Assembly: GCF_016808335.1 (NCBI RefSeq)
Contig: NC_053138.1
Coordinates: 14,067,900 to 14,131,899, forward strand
DNA: 64,000 nucleotides
From: Panicum virgatum
Lineage: Eukaryota; Streptophyta; Magnoliopsida; Poales; Poaceae
Reading direction: 5' to 3'
The stretch's first letter is position 1, and each line of letters begins with the position of its first letter. The notes beneath the pieces were generated by a model. It saw only the letters and a list, made by a program, of their open reading frames with translations, did not search any database and had not been told where the DNA came from. Below, piece after piece: positions 45,075 through 57,951 of this stretch. The translations under genes and the position numbers were made by a program.

Positions 45075-46027
45075 GGGCATGTTTGGGAGAGCTCCACTCC
45101 AAAAACTCCATCAACTCCACCAACGTGTCATGCCAAATGCGTCCAGCTCCAGCAACTCCAACTCCGAAAAAACTCTGGAGTTGAAGGCCAAGTCCATGCT
45201 TTTCTTGGAGCTCTTCAAGGGGTGCTCAAAAAATAGCTAATATAAACATTCTCATGGAGTTATTGAATATTTATCCACCATGCCACTGATTACATATCTC
45301 CTATACCGGTTCACGAGCGAAAAAAAGAGTCCGTCCCGTCCCCTCCCTCCCGTTCTCTTCTCTCCCAGCGCGCCCATCGCCGTCTCCCCTGACACCGCAG
45401 CCGCCGCCTCATCTTCTGATCCGCAGCTGCCGCCTCTGGCCGCCACCTCCTCTTCCGATCCGCAGCCAGCGCCCCAAGCTGCCGCCTACTGCACGCCCTC
45501 CGTGGCTGGTGTGAGCTCGCCACATCCATGGACATGGCGAGGAGGATGTAGAGCTCGGCTCGGCAATAGATGGGGAGCTCGACCCGATGGCGAATGGGGA
45601 GCAAGGCACGGCCGAGGATTTGATTTGAGTTGTCAGTTGGGAACAGGGATGACCGGCGAGGTGGGGCACCGGCCAATGGTGCCGGTGAGGTTGGGCACCC
45701 TCTGTTCCACAGCCTCTTGAGCAAGCTTAGCCTCACCAGGCCCTGCGCCGCCGGGAAGAGCTTGGGCAACGCCGGCGGGAGGGCCAGGGACAAGCAGAGG
45801 AGGAAGACGAGGGGACAAGAGGAGAGACTGACATGCGGGCCCACTCACAAGGGTAGAATGGACTATTCACAATAAAATATCTAATTCGTAGAGTTGGAGT
45901 TATGCTATTAGCCAAACATGTTCATCACATCTATGTTTGTCTGGAGTTTCTAGAGTGGAGCTGCAAAAACATGGAGTTGCTACTTCGGAGTTATTTTTCC
46001 GGAGTTGGAGTGCTCCCAAACACGCCC
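45075..46027. mobile_element. TIR element with G+C-rich cargo
   Basis: Inverted termini gggcatgtttgggagagctc (45075) and ctcccaaacacgccc (46013-46027), with further inverted similarity (actcc-rich left arm, ggagt-rich right arm). The core (45310-45850) is G+C-rich with overlapping open frames in several phases and no recognised domain. Likely non-autonomous with captured genic DNA. No clear target duplication. Confidence 0.6.
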
Positions 46028-46029
46028 AC

Positions 46030-46260
46030 ATGTTAATCACGTGCTTACGCTATTTGATCACACACACATTATTTCTAACACTGACCACACACATTATTTC
46101 TAACACTCCCCCCTGATCAATTACTTCAAGTATGCTTCATGTAACTCAACCGAGACGGATATTGTAACTCAACCGCCTCAGTAAATCAGGCCAAGCCTGC
46201 TAGTCCAAAAAGCCCAGTTGCAAACACACATATATGTACACAAGACTTTAGGGTTTCTTA
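46030..46260 (-). mobile_element. Possible LTR retrotransposon remnant
   Basis: On the minus strand a purine tract (aggggggag) is followed by tgttagaaataatgtgtgtg, which looks like an internal-3'-end/LTR junction near 46105. A nearly identical 24-base stretch is repeated just to the left. No coding region remains. Confidence 0.35.
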
Positions 46261-47519
46261 CTCATTTCCTCTCCTCCCTCTCCCTCGGCCTCCCTACCAC
46301 TGAGCTGTCGGCGGCGTGCCCCTCTCCCTCCTCCCTCTCCCCTGCTACCGAGGCCCCTCTTCCTTCTTCGGTACCGGATCCACACGGGGCGGGGCGGAGG
46401 CAGGCAGCCGGTGGCCGCGGCGGCGGGTGCGGCGGCGGATCCACATGGGGTGGGCGCGGAGGCAGGCGGACGGTGCCCGCGGCGGGGTGGGGGCCCGGGC
46501 TCGGCAGGTTCGGCGGCTCGATTCCAGAGGCAGGGTGGCGGCATGGCGGTCGCGGGGCGCGGAGGCGTGGATCCGGCAGCAGGGCGGCGACACGAACTCG
46601 GCAGGCTTCGTGGCACGGCGGCTGTTGGGTGCGGCGGCGGGGGCGGGGCCATCTAATCAGCGCGCATGCGCCAGGAGCCCCGCGAGCGCGCAATCTCGGA
46701 CAGGGCCGCGTTTTCCCCTTTTAGGTAATATTTCTCTTCCTCAACTTTCTTGTTTTGGAAACTTATGACTTGTACATAAAAGTTTTGTATATAATCTTTT
46801 TCCAAACTACTACTCAGGGAATATTTTTCACCAAAAATTCGTGATACACAAAATTTTTACGTATAACTTCTTTTAATCAACTTCGCAGAAGATATTCTTT
46901 ATTATAAGTTTTCCATGATATACAACTTACATGTATAACTTTTTTTTAGAAAACTTATCGAAGGATTTTTAGCATAACCCCCACGATAATATTATCAGGA
47001 AAATTTTTCGCACAACTTGTACACATAAGTTCACTATATCCAACTTTTCATAAATTTTTTAGTATAATTTCAATGAAGCATTTATCAAATAAAAACTTCT
47101 CAAGAGATAACAATAGAATGTAAAAATATTGGTAAAGAAAATTTAGTTTAACCGAACTCAAAGGAACACTTTAGAAAGAAAAGAAAAAAAATGTAAAAGT
47201 AATACGTGTGCACGAGTGTCTCACGTACGGACTTAAGCTAGACAGCTAAGCCTCTGTCTCATAGATAGAGATACACGACATACTCGCACAGGCAGATTGG
47301 GTTGCTGTCTCGTCGTGCGCCAGGAAACCTATTAACGCGCGCTTGTGGAATGGATTTCCGGGCAGGGGCTCATCAGCTGCGGGGCCTGGCGGCGTGGATC
47401 CGGCGGCGGCGCATTGGGTGCAGGGCGGCTGCTCGTGGATGGCTCGGCAGGCTTGTGGATGGGTTTGGCGGGCCTGTCCACGGGTTTTCTAATTTTTATA
47501 TTTTTTAAATTTGATTAAC
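46261..47519. other. G+C-rich open-frame region and A+T-rich spacer
   Basis: 46300-46700 is very G+C-rich with overlapping open frames and no domain. 46730-47260 is A+T-rich. 47300-47490 resembles part of 46400-46640 (shared gcgtggatccggc, gctcggcaggctt). Possibly transposon cargo. Confidence 0.35.
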
Positions 47520-47650
47520 TGAGGTGGGTAGCAAAGCCGTCTCGGAAAATAGAGCATTTACCGTGACCTTTGCTCTGAGACGGTTGGGGTTGCCCGCATC
47601 GCCTCGGTTAGTAGTTTTTTACCGCCTTCGTTAAGATTTGTGTAGTAGTG
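47520..47650. mobile_element. Probable CACTA transposon terminus
   Basis: Ends ...atttgtgtagtagtg, the inverse of CACTACTACACAAAT. Subterminal motifs occur in both orientations (ccgtctcgg, gagacgg, cgcctcggttag, accgccttcgtt). The opposite end was not located. Confidence 0.45.
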
Positions 47651-48284
47651 ATATTTTGTTATATTATATAATTTAGATTCAGATTTAGAGGTTACTTTAA
47701 CTTTTAATAGTGATATAGTTGGATACTTTATATGCAAATGTAGGGGTCATTTGAATTGTTTTTATAATAGCATAGGTCGGTAATTTACACGAAGATTAGG
47801 GGGTTGCTTTATATTTTTTATAAGGGCAACGGTGGGTAATTTAGATACATATTTAGGGGTTACTTTAGTCTATTTTTATAATGACAGATATGAGTAATTT
47901 ATTAGAAAAGATAACAGATTCAACGACTATTATGATTAGAGTTGTCAGATTGATGATGCACAGATGTTTCTGATTTTTGTGAATTTTTTTAGAATTTCTC
48001 TATTTCTTTAAAGTGCCCACCTAGGATCTTAGGTGGTTTCACGTGGAGTCTTTAAAGAAACCTTTAATTTGTAATAGTAAGATGGATGCACTAAATTAAT
48101 CATCACTTAATCACTTAATCTTAAACATATTTTGATCCGACTATAGCTTTTATTGTTCTGAACCAATGAACCATGGAGCAGTGCAACCGTGCCAGAGAAC
48201 TGATGGTCTAATTCTTAAAGTACCTACTACGCCTTAATTGTTTTGTCAAGGACTATAGGATTTATAATCCATGTCATTTCATAC
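47651..48284. other. A+T-rich intergenic, nothing recognised
   Basis: No open frame or repeat of note. Confidence 0.5.
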
Positions 48285-48295
48285 ATGCATCCAAG

Positions 48296-48898
48296 CAGTG
48301 GCGGAGCTCGCCAGGAATTTTAGCTGGGGCAAAACTCACCTTTGATCCTCCGGCGCTCGTCGGCTCGCCAGCGGCGCTCATCGGCTCGCCGGCGTCGCCC
48401 TCCTCCACCATCAGAGGCGCAGCCGCCCGCCGGCGCTTGGGCCGGGGCTGGTGCCGCGCAGCTCGGCGGCCGGTCAGCCGGGGCGCCTCTAGCCGAGGCG
48501 ACTCGACACGACGACGCTCCAGTCAGAGGAGGCGGCGGGCGGCGGAGGGCCGGAGGCCGGACCGTCGGAGCCGGAGGCGCGGCGCCGGTGCGGATTGGAG
48601 CGGGGGCGCGGGGCTACAGCCTGCGGGCACGGGGAGGTCGGGAGAATTAGGGATTTGGGGGAGCTACTTCTTGGGCCGGCGGCTATTGGGCTTACTGGGC
48701 CTTTATTTCTCTCTCATTTTCACTTGGTTCCTCTCGTAAGTCGTCACGGAGCAGAGGAGGACGGCCGCCGCCGCCCGCCGCGACGCCGCTCTGCTCGCCG
48801 GCTCGCCGGAAGGGAGGAAGATAGAAGGGGTGCTAGTGGTGCTACTCCGCCAGTAGGTGGGGCAGGTGCCCCACCCTGCGGCATGGGGAGCTCCGCAT
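48296..48898. mobile_element. TIR element with 11-bp target duplication
   Basis: Flanked by atgcatccaag at 48285-48295 and 48899-48909. Termini share gcggagctc / gagctccgc in inverted order. The interior is G+C-rich (48345-48650 and 48750-48840) and non-coding as far as I can tell. The duplication length suggests a Mutator-like element. Confidence 0.65.
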
Positions 48899-48909
48899 AT
48901 GCATCCAAG

Positions 48910-49229
48910 TGGCGTCATCTTAACGGGCAACAGGAAGTGACGCAGGAGGCGTTTTCCTTGAGATGTCGTCGCATCCGGCCATGAACCTTGAACCCTGACA
49001 AACAAATTGATGCATCAAGGCCGTCGTGCGTGTATAAAGTATCCATCCTTTCATCAGGCTAGAGATGTTGCCCGACACACTGACGGTCAACTGTACGCAT
49101 GCAGCACAGTTTTCCGTCTAGTTGCATCCATAGACAAGACACCAACCTCTCTTGATTGAAGGAGGAAGAATAATCAAAGAGACAATTTGCAGTCAATGAT
49201 CAGTTGCCCTCTGCTCCCGAAAGTCCCAA
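48910..49229. other. 3' flank of the WRKY gene
   Basis: No gene recognised. The part next to the WRKY stop probably contains its 3' UTR. Confidence 0.4.
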
Positions 49230-50399
49230 CTACAGCGACACCCGGCGCTCAAGAACGCCGCCGTCGTCCTCGAAAAACCGATCGAAGTCGTCATCAAAGG
49301 GCCCCAGGAAGTCATCCAGCGGATATTCGTCGAGCGCCGCCACGTCCACCTGCCACGGCTCGTTCTCGTCGTCATCGGCCGTCTCCGCGCCGCCTCCGTC
49401 CGCGGTGGTCATGGAGGACGCGTCGGCGCTGTCCTCCTCGCGCCTGCCGGAGCCGGACGCCTCGTCCGACGCGCCGTGGGACGCCGGCCGGTGCCGCGTG
49501 GTGCCAGCGAGCGCGTTGAGCATCGTCGGCACCGCGTGGCAGTGCTCGGCGATGTAGGTGACGACGAGCACCCCGGGCTTGGCCGGGCTGCGCTCCACCA
49601 GCTTCCGCGCCATGCACGCCTTGAGGCTGCTGCACTTGTAGTACCCCCTGAAGACACGTACGAGCGCAGGATTTGCAGAACCAGATGGTCGATCAGTCAG
49701 CTGTGTGCAAAGAAAGTACATGCATGTGCTTGGACGAGAAGAGAGGCTGCAGGGATGTCACGTACCTTGGGTACGGCGAGCCCTTTATGGGCTTCTGGCC
49801 GTACTTGCGCCACGCCCACAGGTCCGTGGACACGCCGCCGTCGGCCACCGGCACCTCGCACACCACCTTCTTCAGCTGGCTCTTCTTGCTGCACCAAATC
49901 AATCAGTTAGCATCTGTTCAAGTGTTCATGGAAACAAATAAATCATCGTCATGATCATTGATCATGCTAATAATTAGGCTGCGAAAATTCTCTACCTTCG
50001 TTTTGGCCTGGGAGTGCGGACGCCCGGCTTGCGGCCGCCGGGCTGCTTCCTCGGCCGCAGCAGCTGCTGCCCGGACGTGGAGGCGGCCGGGAAAGAGATG
50101 AGCACCTCGTGGTCGAGCGGCGGCGCCCCGCGCTCACCGGACGGCGTGATCGAGAACGGCGCCAGCTCGTGGTCCGAGCCCAAGTAGTCCAGGTCGCGCA
50201 ACGCCGCCGCCGGGCGCACTGGTCTCCCGACGAGAAACTCCGGGGCCGCCGCCGCCGCACGGCCGACGTGAATTCCCCGCCGAGCCTCCGCCGCAGCCGC
50301 CGGCGCTTCCGAGCTACCACCGCTGCCACACGCGGCGGCGGCCGTGCCGCAGCTCCGCACGACGGCCTGCAGATCCCAGTCGTTGTTGGAGCACTCCAT
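49230..50399 (-). CDS. WRKY transcription factor, group IIe
   Basis: Three exons on the minus strand, 50399-49996, 49888-49766 and 49647-49230 (GT-AG), total 945 nt and 314 residues. The DNA-binding domain has the invariant heptad WRKYGQK at 161-167 and a zinc finger with C181, C187, H211 and H213 (C-X5-C-X23-H-X-H). The second intron falls inside the Arg176 codon, the R-type position of groups I, IIc-e and III. A basic PKRSKKS segment precedes the domain and may serve as nuclear signal. The C-terminus is acidic and ends near [12 protein letters not shown], a plausible activation region. It binds W-box DNA in the nucleus; IIe members act in defence, senescence or stress. TTGACT motifs in its own upstream region suggest auto- or cross-regulation by WRKY factors. 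Confidence 0.95.
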
Positions 50400-51240
<841 letters not shown>

Positions 51241-53626
51241 AGGGAGGAGGAGAGATCGAGAGCCATAAGCTAAAGCAACGGCCAATGTCTTGTCACCCTC
51301 GCGCAGTGCAGACCGGGAATCTTTCGAGCATGCATGCATGTGCGCTGCCTGGGACTCCGGCGCCTGGGCGCTCGGAGGATGGATGAAGTGGCTGTCCATG
51401 GATGATGGATCCGTGGCGCAAGATTGCGCGTGCGCTTTGCGCTTTTCCGGCACGCGTGGCCGCTGGTTCTGCCGTGTCGCCTACTTGGGGTGGGCACCGC
51501 CCGCCGGCGGGTGGTGGTGACGGATTGGGTCGGGCTCCTCGATCGAACTGTCCATTCCGAGTCCACGCGCACGCCACGGCGCCATCGAGCTCGCGAATGG
51601 AAGAGCGGACGAGCAAAGCGCTGCGCCGCCATTGTGGTGACCTCAGGTGTACCGGTCGATTGTGCACTTGTTGCTTCGGTCACGTGTGTGCGTGTGTACA
51701 TACACAAGCTATCTACCGTTGAAAACAAAATCGGGACTTATTTTTTGGGCTGTGAACAGGACTTAATTAGCTCTTAGTAAACCGCTAATTGCAATTGGAG
51801 AAACGGGGAAGAACGGGTTTCATGTCGGCGCTGGCGATCGACCAGCAGGATCATGCCGAGTCAACACGAATATTTCCAAGAAGTGCACCGGGACCGGACG
51901 CTGACATGGATCGCCGCGGATTTTTGCATTGCGGCTACGATCGATTTGGACGGGTGCGCCGTCCGTGCACCCGCGCGCGCGTGCCGTGCTAGCTGTGGCT
52001 CCTGCCACTTGGCCTGGACGAGTCATCGTCCTCATCCATCCTATGAGGAGGACCACCCTCTGATCGAGCCTCTTCCTCCGAGATGAGGAGGACAGCACCA
52101 GCACGGGCCTGGAGCACAGCATCGATCGATGACCAGCGTGGCGTTCCGATCCACGGTGTAGGCTGCCTCGAGGGATTAGTAGTGTTGCCCGTCCCCTCCG
52201 TCGCCGTCAGTTCCAGCGTCGACCCCCTCGATCGATCCAAACGGACGGCAGCCGAAGAACATGGCACGAGTTGACAGCGCGCATTAGTACATCTTCCTTA
52301 CGCCACGACCAGCGCATGCGTGCAGCTGCACACGTCCTTGTCCTGTAGAGTACATTACAGTAACAAAGTCTCCTTGCCTGAATAGTACAGTAACACGTAC
52401 TGTTTCTGGTCAACCGGCTAGGTAAGCTAGCCCGGTGGCTGATGTAATGTAATACGCAAACGGGGCTTGGCCGCCCTTAACGCGTGGTAGCTGATGTGGT
52501 GATAGTAGTTGATGACGCGGGAATGGATTGACTTTTAACCGGGCTCTGAAGATCCGCAAATGCTCAGAGCAAGCGTCACAGAACCTCCGCGCTCGGTCTC
52601 TATCCTGGACCCGGGTAACCGTGTTTCTTCCTCATAGCCACGCCAGTCGGTTTTGGGGAGGGAGGCGTGGGTGGAAGGTGGGGGGACCGGCGAGGGGTGG
52701 GAGGTGGGGGGAGGGCTGTCAGCCGGCCGGGGGCAGGAGTGGCTTCCATGACTGGCAGCTCTGGAGGGAAGGTCGGCACTGGTCCAAGGGTGGTGGCGGT
52801 TCGGCCGGCGGCGAAGGTGAGGCGGCACGGGAGCACCGGCGGCTAACCGGGGGTTGGACCCCCGGTGGGCGGTGGCCAGCGGCGGGGACAAGAAAGATGT
52901 GTGGAAGGTGGCCGTGTGTGGTGGGTGGGCAGTGCCGGCAAGCGGTGGCGGATCCGGCGGTGGGAGTAGAGATGAGAATGGACCTTCTGTGATGATTTGC
53001 CTCCGAGTCGCACCTGGTACTCAGAAGAGCGCCATGAAAATCCATCCACTCATCTCTTCAAAACGCCTCAATGGGCTGAGGACGTACGATTGACTTTTAC
53101 CTCGGCCGAAATAAAGAGACCCCCTGCAGGTAAAAAGGCCGGAAGCTAGGTAGGCCCGCAACCTCCTGGCCAATCGGGGCTAAGGGTGGCCCGGTAAAGG
53201 CCCCATAACGCCCCCCGCGAAGCAAATGCCCATGAATTGGCCATCAGCACCCTTTATGTCTGTCAATCAACGGCGATCGGCAATGGTAGCTACTTCCCTA
53301 TAAAAATTAAGGCAACGGTAACTCCGATTGACCGCGTGTCAGCTTACATGATCGAGCAGAAACTGAACTGAGCCATAGCATGCATCCGAGATAAAAAAAA
53401 AAAGAAAGAAGCGAGGAGCATCTTTATCCGTGTTCATGGGAGGAGAGAATCCGAAATGTGCTCTCCAGGTACTGACAAAGCCCGGCGGCGTCTTATGCTT
53501 GTCATCCGGTCCCGTCCCCGTTCCTGCTTCCGCAACTCACTGACTAAGCCCGTTCCATAATCCATAGCGCGCATCAGTTCAGAGGGTCGTTAAGAGAGAA
53601 ACTTCCACAGGCTCTGCGCCAACTTT
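51241..53626. other. Intergenic, nothing recognised
   Basis: Open frames near 51270-51780 and 52530-53100 occur in several phases in G+C-rich DNA and match no protein I know. No RNA gene or TIR pair identified. Confidence 0.4.
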
Positions 53627-53779
53627 CACTGCGTTCGGCTGGTCTCCAGCCCTCTAGCCCTACAGTATTTCTCTCTCACATCACTCCAGCTCCAGCCTCC
53701 AGCCACTAGTCAAGTAACCGTATTTTTCTCTCACATCACTCCAGCTCCAGCCTCCAGCTCCAGCCTGCCGAACACGGTG
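53627..53779. mobile_element. Small MITE with internal duplication
   Basis: Ends cactgcgttcggctgg and ccagcctgccgaacacggtg are inverted with mismatches. The interior holds two near-identical copies of a segment beginning tatttctctctcacatcact. Confidence 0.5.
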
Positions 53780-54019
53780 TTTGGCTGCGCTGCGCTGAAT
53801 CGCGGATAGGCTAGTATATCCTTAGGTTCCCTCACTGACTCGCTGTAATTTTTAACAGGTCCTCTCCTCTGCTCCGTGCACCGGCTCTCCAGCTTGTTGC
53901 TGATACTGTATGTGTGGCTGTGTCTGAACTCTGAATCTGCAGTTAGTTACCTATAGCCTGGCTGTGCATGTTACCTGCAGTAAAAAAATGTTCAGTTTGA
54001 AATTTGGAAAGTGGTGAGA

Positions 54020-54269
54020 TGTTAGCAGATTGGTAGCGGAGGGAGAAGGAAGAAGGAGTCAGAGAGATCGGAGAAGCAAGCAGAGGCGGAGAGGAGGACG
54101 ACGAAGAGAGGTCGTCTTCGTTAAGGGAATAATATTGTTGGAGTACCAAAACTGATTAGCTCTCTTCCTCTCCCACTCAGACTATATCTGCCACTCTGGG
54201 CCATGGACACGGACGTTGGGCCGGGCGTCACACCTGGGCCTTGGGCTAGAGCGGGATACTGTGCCAACA
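54020..54269 (-). repeat. 3' LTR of the gypsy element
   Basis: 250 bp, begins TGTTAGC and ends GCCAACA on the plus strand. Pairs with 59041-59287. Confidence 0.9.
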
Positions 54270-55800
54270 CTCCCCTCCTCTTGCGAAGCGACTTGCCCCC
54301 AAGTCGCTGCTCGTGGAAAGCGTCGTCGAAGATCAGCCATGTTCTCCCAGGTTGCCAACGAAGAGGGCAAACCAGACCATTTGATCAATCCTTGGAGTAC
54401 AGGACGATCACCAGGAGAGAGACGACGCTGGAGCACACGTTCTGGCACTTGATAGTAGGCAGAGCTATCTGGCAGCACAGGAGAAACAGCCTGATCACCC
54501 ACTGCCTTCTTGAGTTGCGACACATGAAACACCGGGTGAATGGAAGCTGACGGCGGAAGCTCCAACCTGTAGGCAACAGAACCAATACGCTCCAGCACGC
54601 GAAAAGGGCCAAAAAACTTGAAGGACAACTTCTGATTAGCTCTTGGTGCAAGTGACGTCTGGACATATGGCTGCAACTTAAGGAAAACAGAGTCTCCAAC
54701 ATTGAAACAACGCTCTGACCGGTTGTCAGCTTGGCGCTTCATCCGTTCCTGGGCACGCAACAAATGCTGCTTCACAAGCCCTTGCATCACTTCCCGTTCA
54801 TGCAGCCAATCAGATAAGTCCGCACAGAGATAGCAGACGCGGAATCCAGACCAAAGTGACGCAGGGAGTGACCGTAGAGCACTTCAAACGGAGAATGCCC
54901 CATAGCAGAATGACAGCTCGTATTATACCAAAACTCAGCCAGGGAGAGCCATTGAATCCATCTCGTCGAGCAGGCATGAACGAAACAGCGAAGGAACGTC
55001 TCCATACATTGATTGACGCGCTCTGTCTGTCCGTCGGTCTGCGGATGATAAGATGAGCTCATGCGCAGTTGGAAACCAGCCAAACAGAACAGCTCCTGCC
55101 AAAGCTTGCTTGTGAACACACGGTCACGATCAGAAACAAGGGACAGCGAAAGGCCATGAAGCTTATACACATTATCCATATATGCCTTAGCAACAGAAAG
55201 AGCAGTGAATGGGTGTCGGAGTGGAATGAAATGAGCAAATTTGGAAAACTTGTCCACCACCACGAGAATTGAGTTGTAGGAACCTGACCGAGGAAGGCCT
55301 TCCACAAAATCAAGAGAGACCATCTGCCATGCTGAATCTGGGACGGGCAACGGTTGGAGCAGACCAGGGTAGAGAGCCCGATCAGGCTTAGCTTGCTGAC
55401 AGATGCCACATGCTTGGATATATTGTTGTATAGAAGACTTCATCGCCGGCCAAAAGAAGTATTGCTTGAGCTTACTGTAAGTGACAGGTATGCCAGAGTG
55501 ACCACCCAAGGCGGAGGAATGCATTGCAGAAATGAGTTGGGACTGAAGAGCCTTATCATTGCCAATCCATATGCGGTTCTTGAACCTGAGAACACCACCA
55601 GACAGCGTATAATTGGGAACAGAATCAGGCTTGAGAGACAGCTTAGTGATCAACTCTGTAGCCTGAGGATCAGAAGCATAAGATGTCACAACGGCCGCCA
55701 ACCACAAAGGGGTACTAGAGGACATGGCCAAGATCTGATCAACAGAAGATCTTCTTGATAGAGCATCAGCAACTCCATTGTCAGCACCCTGTTTGTACAC
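54182..55800 (-). pseudogene. gypsy integrase and chromodomain-like C-terminus
   Basis: An integrase with an H/C zinc-binding region, a catalytic core and the conserved HPQTDGQTERVNQ segment (about 55000-55040) runs from 55800 to about 54787. A frame change near 54790 leads to the C-terminal part with a GPFRVLERIG block and a chromodomain-like end (LIKWSGLP ... TWEN, about 54330-54390). The last codons run into the LTR. The frame change breaks the polyprotein. Confidence 0.85.
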
Positions 55801-55938
55801 TATCTTGTACTACAAACCCAGCAACTTGGTGAATACCTTTTGCTATCAAGGGGTGTGGAGGCGCTGCTCATTTAAATGGACTAGACTCCTTTCATCAGTG
55901 TATATTATGAATTCACCACACTGCAAATAATGCCTCCA

Positions 55939-57071
55939 TTACTCCCCAGCCACCAAAAAAGCAAGATATTCCTTTTCATATGTAGACAGCCCTCTTGTCC
56001 TTGGACCAAGAGCCTTACTAATGAAAGCTAGCGGGTGTCCTCGCTGAATTAACACAGCACCAACTCCACTATCACAGGCATCAGTCTCGATTGCAAAAGG
56101 GACAGCAAAATCAGGGAGAGCCAATACCGGGGCAGTCGACAAGAAAGATTTCAATGTTGCAAATGCCGAATCATGCTCAGAAGTCCAAACAAACAGCGTA
56201 CCTTTCTTCAACAAATTAGTTAGTGGCCTGGACACAATGCCGAAGTGGCGCACAAACTTCCGATAATAGCCAGCTAGACCAAGGAAGGACCTGAGCTCTT
56301 TAACAGTTTATGGAACTGGCCAGTCCACTATAGCTTGCACTTTAGATGGGTCAGTGGAAACCCCTTGTTCACTGATAATGTGACCCAAATATGCCACAGT
56401 TCGCTGAGCAAATGTACACTTGGACAATTTTAACTTCCATTGATCCTTGGCTAGCCATTGAAACACCAAATTAATATGCTGCAGATGTTCCTCATAGGAC
56501 CGGCTATATATATTAGAATGTCATCAAAGAAGACTATCACGAACTTGCGCAGACCAGGCGCCAAAGTAACATTCATTGCACCCTGAAAAGACCCAGGAGC
56601 ACCAGTAAGGCCAAAGGCCATGACTCTAAATTCATATTGCCCAAAATGAGTTTGGAAAGCCGTCTTGTACTCCTCGCCAGGCTTCAACAAAATCTGGTGG
56701 AACCCAGCCCGTAAATCAAGGTTGGAGAACCACGAAGCTCCTGCTAACTCATCCATAAGCTGATCAAAAACAGGCACAGGGAATTTGGATTTAAGAGTCA
56801 GCACATTGAGATGGCGAAAATCCACACAAAATCTGTATGACCCGTCTTTCTTCTTCACCAACAGGACAGGAGATGAGAACAAACTGATACTTGGCTGAAT
56901 GATTCCTTGCTGCAACATATCACACACTTGCTTCTCAATTTCATCCCGTAGTGCTGGGGGGGTACCTGTACAGTCGGATGTTAACTGGTCGGGCACCCGG
57001 TATGAGAGGAATTTCGTGGTCACAAGCTCGGGAAGGAGGCAACCCCACCGGCTCCTTAAAGAGATGCTCAA
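55939..57071 (-). pseudogene. gypsy reverse transcriptase and RNase H
   Basis: 57071-56451 contains an RT with DLRAGFHQI and the catalytic FFDDILIY motif (about 56510-56535). A frame change follows near 56500. RNase H sequence with ETDACDSGVGAVL occupies 56253-55939. An in-frame stop lies near 56310 and another near 55938. Confidence 0.85.
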
Positions 57072-57849
57072 ACTGATCTAGCAAGGACTGAACTTCAGTA
57101 GGCAGCAACTGTATAGAAGTGTGTGAGGACCCTGAAGGAGCGAGTACACAAACTTGAAGCAACAACTCCTCAGGGAGGTCGAGAACCACCCCTTGCAACA
57201 GCACTTTATGCTCCTCATAGGAAATTTCCATCCATTTATGCTTCCAGTGAACACTCATGGGGTTGTAAGCCTCCAACCAATCCATCCCAATGATTATATC
57301 ATAGGCTGCCAAAGGAAGGACTCTAAGGTCAGACTGGAAGGCAATGTCACCAACAAACCAAACTGCTTGGGACAGCACAGCAGAACAGGACAATGTACCA
57401 CCGCCAGCAACTTGCACTGTAATTGAATGCTGCAAAGGAGAAACTCCAGACAACCGCTGAGCCAACTGAGCACTGATGAACGAATTTGAACTCCCAGAGT
57501 CAACAAGTATGGATACAGACTGATGTTGGATAGAACCCAAGAACTTCATAGTACGGGAAGCTCCCTGACCTGTCATTGCTGCCTTGGAAATAGCCAAAAA
57601 CAATTGCTCTGAGGGCTCGGCATGCAAAGAGTGGCTGTCGACAGACACATCCTCCAGCTGAAATAATTCCCAGAGTTCCTGCACTGCATGAAACTGCATT
57701 GTGGGAGAGCACTTGTGATCTTTGCTCCACTTTTCAGCACATCTATAGCAAAGCCCCATGGCACGACGATAAGCTCGCAGCGCAGCTAGCTTGGCATCAG
57801 GAGAACTCACTTGGGCAGCGTCCCCACTGTGACGATCATCCTTAGTCAT
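56941..57849 (-). pseudogene. gypsy gag C-terminus and aspartic protease
   Basis: A Cys/His knuckle (CYRCAEKWSKDHKC, about 57708-57750) is followed by a retropepsin-like domain with VDSGSSNSF (about 57475-57500) and DIIIGMDWL (about 57270-57300). The frame is lost at a run of seven G (about 56954-56960) just before the RT, probably a homopolymer indel. Confidence 0.85.
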
Positions 57850-57951
57850 AGCAGGAGATGGCCGGTCGCGAGGAGGAGGAGCCGGCAGAGGAAGGGCCCC
57901 TCGGAGCTGAGGCTTGAACGACGAACCAGAATCAGACCGCCGGAATCCCCG

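Noticed and set aside
47302..47508. 68-codon frame as a gene
   Set aside because: Short, low-complexity, related to another G+C-rich block and next to a CACTA-like end.
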